From: Mycoplasmataceae bacterium
GTDB lineage: Bacteria; Bacillota_I; Bacilli_A; Mycoplasmatales; Mycoplasmoidaceae
Length of the DNA stretch: 7,643 nucleotides
Reading direction: 5' to 3'
Assembly (NCBI GenBank): GCA_020024735.1
Contig: JAHHTI010000049.1
Span: forward strand, 1 to 7,643
The notes under the pieces are model-generated. The model saw only the letters and a program-made list of their open reading frames with translations. It was not told where the DNA came from and made no database searches. Below, piece after piece: positions 1 to 6,485 of the stretch (position 1 is the stretch's first letter; each line of letters opens with the position of its first letter). The position numbers and the translations under genes are program-made.

Positions 1-70
1 CTCCAATACATGAAGAAATAACTAAAACTATCGCTGATAAAAATCCAATTTTTTTCTTTTTATTTGCCAT
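1..70 (-). CDS. N-terminal fragment of a probable APC-family amino-acid permease
   Basis: Only the first 23 codons are in the window; the gene runs off the left edge. The start is the ATG at 70-68. The peptide opens with a lysine-rich stretch (MANKKKK) and then a hydrophobic segment, IGFLSAIVLVISSCIG. A short basic N-terminus followed by G-F-L-S-A-I-x-L-V-I-x-S-x-I-G is how many mycoplasma APC-superfamily amino-acid permeases begin; the first helix there carries the unwound G-x-G substrate-binding segment. The family call is inferred from this short stretch. The Cys near the end could also suggest a lipoprotein signal, but the I-S-S-C-I-G context and the uninterrupted helix fit a polytopic transporter better. 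AAGG at 72-75 sits almost against the ATG and is a poor Shine-Dalgarno site. A possible -10 (TACAAT, minus strand) lies at 86-81. Confidence 0.5.
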   Translation of the reverse strand, partial: MANKKKKIGFLSAIVLVISSCIG

Positions 71-95
71 ACCTTAATAAATTGTATACGAAGTA

Positions 96-119
96 ATTAA
101 AATAATTAATTATTTTAAT
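96..119. promoter_or_regulatory. 24-bp perfect AT palindrome upstream of the permease gene
   Basis: The 12-base arm ATTAAAATAATT (96-107) is followed directly by its exact reverse complement (108-119). It lies between the terminator of the 195-1145 gene and the candidate -10 of the permease gene on the minus strand. It could be an operator or only AT-rich noise: perfect all-AT palindromes of this size arise by chance at an appreciable rate in such DNA. No regulator is assigned. Confidence 0.25.
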
Positions 120-136
120 AAAAGTAAATTTAAATT

Positions 137-162
137 AAAAAAACCTACCTCAATTGAGATAG
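137..162 (-). terminator. Rho-independent terminator of the 195-1145 gene
   Basis: Read on the minus strand, CTATCTC, loop AATT, then GAGGTAG form a seven-pair stem with one U-G wobble (plus-strand 162-145). A G and an uninterrupted run of seven T (143-137) follow. It lies about 33 bases past the TAA of the minus-strand gene and in its direction. On the plus strand the same stem has a C-A mismatch and a weaker T tail, so the minus orientation is favoured. Confidence 0.8.
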
Positions 163-194
163 ATTTTCATACCTAAAGTGATACTAAATAAATA

Positions 195-1145
195 TTATTC
201 ATTAGCGTTTGAATCTCATCAACCATGAGAAACTCAAAGATTTAAGATAACCTTTACTTCTTTAGAGAAGTCAACTGATCCTCATCTACCAACACCACCA
301 TGAACAGATGCTTCAGTGAATTTAGAATCTTTAGTTAAAGATACCATTGGGATTTGTCCTTCGTAAGTGTTAGCTTTGTTGTTGATAAACATTAATTGAA
401 CACCACTTGGGATAGTCATATTTCTGATTGCCATATTATGACCATTCATGTAAATTCTGAAGATTACATTTGGTTGTGCTTCGCCAGTTACTGAGTCTGT
501 AAGTGTTTTCATTTGTAATTCAGGATTTTCAACATCATCAAAGATGAAGTCTTGATTTAAGTTAATTGCATAAACTCCTGAGTCAGTGTTATCCATTCAG
601 TCATATTCTCAAGCATTAATTTTCTTTAATGTTCAAGCAACATCTACACTAAGTTTATTACTTTCATCATAGAATGGATTAGGTGTTCCATCTGGATTTG
701 TTTCTGAAGGTAGAGTAAATTTATAACTTGCATCGTTTTCTTTGTAAACACCTACATTATCATTTCCATTACCATCTTCATTTACGTTTGATGCAGAGTG
801 TACTCTAATTGTTTGAATAGTGTAATCAATGTTATGAATATCTACTACAAGGAAGATTTCTTCTCCAACAGCAAAATCACTTGCAATAGAACCGTCTTTA
901 AATGTTACAGTTCCTTTTGATTCATCTTTATTGTTAATAGTTAATCTATATTTATTTGATATTGGGTCTTTAGGACTTACACTAAAGTTTGCCATATTTT
1001 CAAAATTGGCAAGTTGTGTTGTTGGCTTTGAAACAGCAGTTGTGTTGTTGCTATTAATAGCTTGCACAGCAGCATAACTTATACCACCGATACTACCAGC
1101 TACTAATAAGCCAATAGATAATTTTTTTAGAAATTTGTGATTCAT
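195..1145 (-). CDS. Secreted or membrane-tethered surface protein, function unknown
   Basis: This gene encodes 316 residues when TGA is read as Trp; seven TGA codons lie inside it, including a pair near the end (GWWD). The start at 1145 is supported by AAGGAGA at 1158-1152, six bases upstream of the ATG. The N-terminus has the shape of an export signal: basic MNHKFLKK, then a hydrophobic run to about residue 27 (LSIGLLVAGSIGG). There is no lipobox and no cysteine anywhere, so this is not a lipoprotein. It is either cleaved and released or held by an uncleaved N-terminal helix. No second membrane segment is seen. The rest is a polar, probably beta-rich domain with an Asn/Asp/Gly-rich stretch near residues 122-130. 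Most Trp residues are in the C-terminal half. I do not recognise a family. It is monocistronic, with its own terminator, and divergent from the surface-protein pair starting at 1295, which suggests a role at the cell surface. Confidence 0.85.
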
Positions 1146-1161
1146 ATTTTTTCTCCTTTAC

Positions 1162-1188
1162 ACTATAAATTTTAAACGAAAATATCAA
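1162..1188 (-). promoter_or_regulatory. Candidate promoter of the 195-1145 gene
   Basis: On the minus strand, TTGATA (1188-1183) and TATAGT (1167-1162) are separated by 15 bases, shorter than ideal. TAAAAT at 1174-1169 is an alternative -10 that would leave a more usual leader before the Shine-Dalgarno sequence. The T run (the complement of the A16 tract) ends inside the TTGATA box. Confidence 0.35.
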
Positions 1189-1202
1189 AAAAAAAAAAAA
1201 AA
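1187..1202. repeat. A16 homopolymer in the divergent intergenic region
   Basis: There are sixteen consecutive A residues on the plus strand. The tract abuts the candidate -35 of the minus-strand gene and lies 45 bases upstream of the -35 of the plus-strand surface-gene pair. Tracts this long are prone to slippage during replication. In some mycoplasma surface-antigen families, such as Vlp of Mycoplasma hyorhinis, the length of a promoter poly-A tract switches expression. Here the placement relative to the promoters differs, so phase variation is an inference. Confidence 0.6.
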
Positions 1203-1247
1203 CGGGAGCTGGAAAAAATGGCTTAAAAAAGTGTCGTTTGTTCTTCA

Positions 1248-1275
1248 TTGAAATAATGCGATTTTCTTGTAGAAT
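1248..1275 (+). promoter_or_regulatory. Probable promoter of the surface-protein pair
   Basis: TTGAAA (1248-1253) and TAGAAT (1270-1275) are spaced by 16 bases, close to the sigma-70-type consensus. Transcription would start near 1281-1283, at the Shine-Dalgarno sequence of the TTG-started gene, so the leader would be only about 12-14 nucleotides. Confidence 0.55.
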
Positions 1276-1281
1276 AAATTT

Positions 1282-1289
1282 AAGGAGGG
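1282..1289 (+). promoter_or_regulatory. Strong Shine-Dalgarno site that sets a TTG start
   Basis: AAGGAGGG lies five bases before TTG at 1295-1297. No in-frame ATG occurs until codon 82, inside the folded domain, so this site fixes the start. Confidence 0.75.
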
Positions 1290-1294
1290 ATATT

Positions 1295-1900
1295 TTGCAA
1301 CATTATAAAAAACATTACATATGAATCGGAAGTATCACTAGTATATTATCAATCATTGCTATTGGTGCTTCAATTATTCCTTGTAGTACTACCAATAACA
1401 CTATCTCTACTACTCAAAATGTTAAACTGAATAATAAGTTACTAACGCATTCTGATATTTCAAGTTATTCAGTTCCTAACATTACCAGTGTTCAAATCAA
1501 ACTAAACAATGATCAAACCCAATTTATCCCAGGAGAAATGATTACTGCTACTGTTATTATTGAACCATCAAATATTAGTGGTATTGAATATGAATGATAT
1601 TTAGATGGTGCATTAATCCCTAATCAAAATAATAAAACTTCTAATAAATTTGTCTTCCCTGTAAGAGAACAAGATAATGGCAAGACACTTACTGTGAAGA
1701 TTTTATATAACAAAAAGGAAATTAATAGTGCAACAACTGTATTAGAAGTGGCTGAAGCCGAAAAACCATCAACTAATCACCAAAATTCCATTAGCACCAC
1801 CACTATAATTGTGATTGGTGTTGTCGGAGGAGTAATTCTATTGGGATTAATCCTACTAATCATTTCCATCGTAGGAAAACGTAAAAATAAAAGATATTAA
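1295..1900 (+). CDS. Small surface protein with one Ig-like module and a C-terminal membrane anchor
   Basis: This gene encodes 201 residues with two TGA-encoded Trp. It starts at TTG: starting there puts the signal-like segment (basic MQHYKKHY, then a hydrophobic run of about residues 9-29) at the N-terminus. Cys30 follows I-I-P, which is not a standard lipobox because proline occupies the -1 position, so lipidation is doubtful. Residues about 60-150 look like one Ig-like beta-sandwich, with a V-x-I-x-L strand, I-P-G-E, the core Y-E-W-Y-L-D-G around Trp101, and a closing N-G-K-T-L-T-V strand. A Ser/Thr-rich linker leads to one membrane helix (about 171-193) and a basic tail, KRKNKRY. The bulk should therefore face outside. 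The next gene begins 27 bases downstream and shares this plan, so the two are probably co-transcribed paralogues. The family is not named; an adhesin or antigen role is inference. Confidence 0.8.
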
Positions 1901-1927
1901 TATTTATTGTTAGTAAAAGGAGGAGTA

Positions 1928-3418
1928 ATGGGAACTAAAATTAAGAAAATCATATTTTCACTTGCCTTATCTAGTTGTATCCCTTTAACTACAACTGCCA
2001 TTACTTCTACCAACCATCTTACATCTAACAACTTGAATAACCAATCTATAGCCAAAGAAACTCGTTCCCCTTCAATTCCTTTACAAAGTGTTAAATTATC
2101 AGGAATAAAATGAAAATATAAAGTAGGAGAATCACTACTAGCAGTAGCAGTCCCTACACCAGCTGATGCCACTAATGTTAGCTATGATTGATTTGTTGGC
2201 AATGCATTATACGACCAAACACACAAAGCTACCTTATCGTTTAATATAACTGAAGAAAATAGAAACCAATCAATTTATGTAATTGCTAGACAAAAGAATG
2301 GTTCATCTTATAAATCACAAGAATTTTTAATTGTTGTTGAAAATAGTGATGGTACTGTCACTATCCCACCTTTTGGTCCTAGACCGCCTGTTAATCCCTA
2401 TCCACCAGCTCCGCCACCTCCACCACCACCTTCTAAAACACTAATTGATAAAGTGAATGAACAAAAATATAATATTTATCCTTCCTCTTCTAGTGTTAGT
2501 GAAACTGAATTTAATAGTATTAATAGTAGCAATTTGTTGAATAACATTGTCATTCCTCACATTACTTATAGTGAAAAGAACCAATTACATGTAGTTAGTA
2601 GCTCATTTAGACCAAATAAACCGTATATTTCTTTTCAATTAACCGATAATAGACAAATTAGTGATACTATTTCAGTTAGATGAAATATTTATACACCTCC
2701 TTCACCATCACCTACACCACCTACTCCAACTCCACCTACTAAATCTTTAATAGATAAAGTAAATGAGCAAAAATACAACATACATCCTGCTTCTCCTAGT
2801 GTTAATGAAGCGGAATTCAATAGCATCAATAGTACTAATCTATTAAGTAATATCGTGATTCCTAACATTACTTATAGTGAAAAGAACCAATTAAAAGTAG
2901 TCAATGGTTCATTTAATTCCAATAAACCATATATAACTTTTCAATTAACGGATAATTGACAAGTGAGTGATACCATTTCAGTTAAATGAAATATTTATAC
3001 TTCTACTCCTAGTCCTTCTCCAATATTAAATAATGTAACAATTATGAATATCTTACCGAATTATCAAGAAGGGCAACAAATCAATGTTTATGCTAAAGTA
3101 GATGGAGTAGATACATCATTAGTCTCTTTTGATTGAAAAATTGAAGGGAAAGGAACATTAAGCAATAGAAGTTCATTCTCTTTTGAAGCATTAAAGGAAT
3201 ATGATGGTAAAAATATTGAATTAGTAGCATATTACAATGGTGTTACTAGAAGAACACAAAAACAATTACATATTAAAAGTAATGTAATAGAAAGTACCAA
3301 TACTCCATTTTATAAAGATCCCTTATTTTTTAAAATTTTGTGTATAGCTGTTGCTGTAATTATTGTCTTAATTCTATTAGGTTTCTTAATTAAAATCATC
3401 AGAGATAGAAGATATTAA
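1928..3418 (+). CDS. Modular surface protein with Ig-like domains, duplicated 85-residue module and proline-rich linkers
   Basis: This gene encodes 496 residues with six TGA-encoded Trp. The ATG at 1928 is chosen because AAAAGGAGGAG lies just upstream. The N-terminus (MGTKIKK, then a short hydrophobic run) contains L14-S-S-C17, a good lipobox, so a lipid-anchored Cys17 is possible, though the hydrophobic core is short. The order is: Ig-like module (about 53-140, Y-D-W around Trp88); proline-rich linker (147-168, 15 Pro in 22); module copy 1 (172-256); Pro/Ser/Thr linker (257-273, 9 Pro in 17); module copy 2 (274-358); Ser/Pro linker; a second Ig-like module (about 366-452, F-D-W around Trp403); one membrane helix (about 470-488); and a tail, IIRDRRY. 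Copies 1 and 2 are equal in length and identical at 68 of 85 residues. The helix and Arg-Tyr tail match the upstream gene. An adhesin or variable antigen is likely but inferred. The 85-residue module recalls repeated domains of mycoplasma variable lipoproteins only loosely. Confidence 0.85.
2366..2431 (+). repeat. Proline-rich linker coding segment
   Basis: Residues 147-168 of the modular surface protein contain 15 prolines, including an uninterrupted run of seven from short CCA/CCT repeats. It separates the N-terminal Ig-like module from module copy 1 and probably acts as a stiff spacer. The CCN repeats make it locally GC-rich and possibly slippage-prone. Confidence 0.7.
2441..2695 (+). repeat. 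85-codon module, copy 1
   Basis: It runs from LIDKVNEQKYNI to ISVRWNIYT. It is exactly 255 bases long, like copy 2, and starts 306 bases before it. The strongest conserved blocks are the first 12 residues, the I-T-Y-S-E-K-N-Q-L core and the F-Q-L-T-D-N to W-N-I-Y-T end. Confidence 0.9.
2747..3001 (+). repeat. 85-codon module, copy 2
   Basis: It runs from LIDKVNEQKYNI to ISVKWNIYT. By my count 17 of 85 residues differ from copy 1, with no gaps. At module position 71 an Arg codon (AGA) in copy 1 is TGA, read as Trp, in copy 2. The lack of gaps and the shared linker type point to a tandem duplication that has since drifted. Confidence 0.9.
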
Positions 3419-3500
3419 CATTCCTCGTACTTTAATCTTTGTTACTATTGTTACTTTTTTTTACTATCCATCCAATTTGATAACTATATTCTAAATATTC

Positions 3501-3522
3501 CTTTTTATATTAATATAAAAAG
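3501..3522. promoter_or_regulatory. 22-bp perfect palindrome before uvrA
   Basis: The arm CTTTTTATATT (3501-3511) is followed by its exact reverse complement (3512-3522). It sits 19 bases upstream of the uvrA ATG and just before TAAAAT (3525-3530), a candidate -10, so a factor bound here would overlap the uvrA promoter. No T run follows the hairpin, so it is a weak terminator for the upstream gene. The 123-base gap also holds an eight-T tract at 3455-3462 with no stem before it. Confidence 0.35.
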
Positions 3523-3541
3523 AGTAAAATAAAATATTACT

Positions 3542-6379
3542 ATGAAAAATGAAATTATTATTAAAGGTGCTAGAGAAAATAATTTAAAGAATATTGATGT
3601 TAATATTCCCAAGAATAAACTAGTTATTATTACAGGTCTAAGTGGTTCAGGAAAATCATCATTAGCTTTTGATACAATTTACGCAGAAGGTCAAAGAAGA
3701 TATCTAGAGTCGCTATCTTCCTATGCTCGACAATTTCTTGGTGGAAATGAAAAACCTGATGTAGATAGTATAGAAGGATTATCTCCAGCCATTGCTATTG
3801 ACCAAAAATCAACTAATCACAATCCACGTTCTACTGTGGGGACTGTAACAGAAATCTATGATTATTTAAGAGTACTATTTGCTCGATTAGGAAAACCACA
3901 TTGTCCAAAAGGCCACGGAATTATCAAAACCCAAACCTTAAAACAAATTGTTGATCAAATTTTTACATATCCAGAAGGAACAAAATTACAATTATTAGCT
4001 GTTATTGCTACTAATGAAAAAGGAACTTATGCTAAAGAAATTGAAGAATTAAAGAAAAATGGATTCTTAAGAATTAGAGTTGATGGCACTATTTATGACT
4101 TAGATGACAAAATAGAAATCAATAAGAATGATAAACACAACATTGAATTAGTCGTAGATAGAATTGTTCTTAATCATGATTCAGAAACTCGAAGTAGATT
4201 GAATGATTCAGTGGAATTAGCATTAAAAGAAGGAAATGGAAAAATTATTGTACTAGCTAATGAAGAAGAGACATTCTTTAATGAAAACTATTCATGTGAT
4301 GCGTGTGGTTTTAGTATTCCTGAATTAGAACCACGTTTGTTTTCTTTCAATTCACCCATTGGTGCTTGTGATGTATGTAAAGGATTAGGATTTACTTTTG
4401 AACCTGGAGTAGAAAGAATCTTACCTAATCGTAAATTAAGTATTTTAGATGGCGGAATTGATTATTTTAAAAACATTGTTGATACTACTAATTTAGACTG
4501 ACAAAGATTTAAAGTGCTATTAGATTATTACCATATTCCTATTAACAAACCATTAGAACAATTAAGCGAAGAACACATTAATATTATTTTGAACGGATCG
4601 CTTGAACCTATTGAATATTCTATTAAATCTGCTAGTGGTAATATTTATCGCAAACACGAATATATTGAAGGTATTTCTGCTTTAATAAAAAGAAGACACT
4701 ATGAAACTACTAATGATTTAGCTAGAGAGTTCTATTCTAAGTATATGGTAGAGACAGAATGTAAGCACTGTAAAGGAAAAAAGTTATCTCCAGCAGCTTT
4801 ATCTGTTTTGATTAATAACAAAAATATTATTGATTGTACAGAAATGTTTATTGATAATTTAATTGACTTTATTATCGGTTTAGAATTAAATGAAACAGAA
4901 CAACAAATTGGTAATCTTTTATTGAAGGAAATTACTAACCGTTTAAGCTTTTTAAAAAACGTTGGTTTAGATTATTTAACATTAGCAAGAAAAACTGCTA
5001 CTTTATCTGGTGGAGAATCTCAAAGAATTCGTTTAGCAACACAAATTGGTTCTTATCTAACAGGTGTATTATATGTTCTAGACGAACCTTCTATTGGATT
5101 GCATCAAAAAGACAATGATAAATTAATTGATACTTTAAAAGTGATGCGTGATTTAGGAAATACTTTGATTGTAGTAGAACATGATGAAGACACTATGAGA
5201 GCTAGTGACTACATTATTGATATGGGTCCAGGTGCAGGAGTTGAAGGTGGACATATTATTTCTGCAGGTAATCTAGAACACATTATGAATGATGAAAAAT
5301 CCTTAACTGGACAATACTTATCAAAGAAAATGAGAATTGAAGTTCCTAAAACTAGAAGAGGTGGCAATGGTAGTAAACTTATTCTAAAAGGAGCTAAAGG
5401 AAATAACTTAAAAAACGTGGATTTAACTATTCCACTAAATAAATTTGTAGTAGTGACTGGTGTATCAGGTTCAGGAAAATCTACACTAATTATGGATACA
5501 CTAGTTAAAGCTATCCAAAAATGTAACTTTGATCCTTTTGCCGCGCCTTTACCATATCGTGACTTTATTGGAGCTAATCACATTGATAAATTAATCATTG
5601 TTGATCAATCACCTATTGGAAGAACACCACGATCAAATCCAGCTACTTATGTGGGAGTATTTGATGATATTAGAGATTTATTTTCTAAAACACCAGAAGC
5701 TAAAGCTAAGGGATATTTGAAAGGAAGATTCTCGTTCAATGTCAAAGGTGGACGATGTGAAGATTGTCAAGGTGACGGATTAAAGAGAATTGAAATGCAT
5801 TTCTTACCTGATGTTTATATTAAATGTGCTTCATGTAATGGTAAGAAATATAATGAAGAAACATTAAAGGTAAAATACAAGGATAAATCTATTTACGACG
5901 TCTTAGAAATGCCTATTAGTGAAGCTTGTGAGTTTTTTAAGAATGTTCCTCAAATTCATAGCAAAATTAGATTGTTAGTCGATGTTGGTTTAGGATATTT
6001 AAAACTAGGAGCAAGTTCTACGAGATTATCAGGTGGAGAAGCTCAAAGAATAAAGTTAGCAAAATATTTACAAAAGAAAGCAACTGGAAAAACTTTATAT
6101 GTTCTGGATGAACCTACTACTGGATTACATACTCATGATATTGCTCAACTAATTAAAGTTTTAAATCGAATTGTTGATAAAGGAGATAGTATCATTGTGA
6201 TTGAACACAATCTAGATTTAATTAAAGTGGCAGATCATATTATTGATATTGGACCAGATGGTGGAATTCATGGTGGACAAATTGTTGCTACTGGAACACC
6301 TGAACAAGTAGCAACTAGCTTAGATTCACATACTGCTAAGTATTTAAAACCTTTATTGGATGAAAGCAAAAAACTATAA
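3542..6379 (+). CDS. uvrA: UvrA, excinuclease ABC subunit A
   Basis: UvrA is the ABC-type ATPase that, as a dimer with UvrB, finds bulky DNA lesions and loads UvrB for nucleotide excision repair in the cytoplasm. The 945-residue length is normal for the family. First half: Walker A GLSGSGKS (32-39), zinc cysteines C252, C255, C276 and C279, ABC signature LSGGESQ (488-494), and Walker B ending in D514-E515. Second half: Walker A GVSGSGKS (640-647), zinc cysteines C739, C742, C762 and C765, signature LSGGEAQ (829-835), and Walker B VLDEP (D856-E857). Both ATP sites and both four-cysteine clusters are complete, so the protein should be active. The single TGA at 4499-4501 encodes Trp and is not a stop. 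There is no Shine-Dalgarno sequence; a start at the ATG close to the TAAAAT box suggests a leaderless or very short-leader mRNA. No uvrB is next to it. Its TAA stop lies inside the first unit of the 33-bp array. Confidence 0.97.
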
Positions 6380-6480
6380 TATTTTGTGAAAAAACCATCA
6401 CTTTAACTATAATATTTTGTGAAAAAAGTGTCATTTTTACTATAATATTTTGTGAAAAACATTAGTTTAACTATATAATA
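6373..6480 (+). repeat. 33-bp tandem repeat array (three units plus a partial fourth)
   Basis: A conserved 20-base core, ACTATAATATTTTGTGAAAA, begins at 6373, 6406 and 6439, exactly 33 bases apart. It extends to six, six and five A at its end. The 11-base spacers differ (CCATCACTTTA, GTGTCATTTTT). A fourth, degenerate unit (ACTATATAATA, 6470-6480) keeps its TATAAT in the 33-base register. The first unit overlaps the uvrA stop codon. The conserved-core and variable-spacer pattern suggests selection on the core or recent duplication followed by spacer drift. Confidence 0.9.
6384..6479 (+). promoter_or_regulatory. Stacked promoter array driving the ATPase gene
   Basis: TTGTGA boxes at 6384-6389, 6417-6422 and 6450-6455 each lie 18 bases before a TATAAT box at 6408-6413, 6441-6446 and 6474-6479. 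TTGTGA differs from TTGACA at two positions and TATAAT is the perfect -10 consensus. The array thus reads as three successive promoters in the same direction. The last would start near 6486, the A of the ATPase ATG. Promoter activity is inferred from the boxes and spacing. Confidence 0.6.
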
Positions 6481-6485
6481 GTTAC

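Noticed and set aside
282..633. Apparent break of the minus-strand gene into two genes or a pseudogene.
   Set aside because: Only TGA codons interrupt it, the frame is continuous to a TAA at 197-195, and a terminator follows.
1203..1225. GC-richer patch (CGGGAGCTGG) as a hairpin with the following TGGCTT.
   Set aside because: Only three standard pairs plus wobbles are possible, too weak to call.
1320..1340. ATG at 1320 as an alternative start for the first surface protein.
   Set aside because: It is in another frame and reaches TAG after six codons, whereas the TTG frame gives an export signal, domain and anchor.
1897..2172. An open frame of 91 codons on the minus strand, opposite the start of the modular surface protein.
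   Set aside because: It is antisense to a well-supported gene with a strong Shine-Dalgarno sequence, has no clear ribosome site and shows no recognisable domain.
3430..3470. Possible terminator after the modular surface protein at the T8 tract.
   Set aside because: The preceding GTTAC copies are direct, not inverted, so no stem forms before the T run.
4499..4501. TGA within uvrA that would split it into two proteins.
   Set aside because: The flanking halves join into a normal full-length UvrA, and TGA is Trp throughout this window.
6373..6480. CRISPR-like pattern of repeats and unique spacers.
   Set aside because: The spacers are only 11 bases, there are just three full units, no cas gene is visible, and the repeats contain phased promoter boxes.
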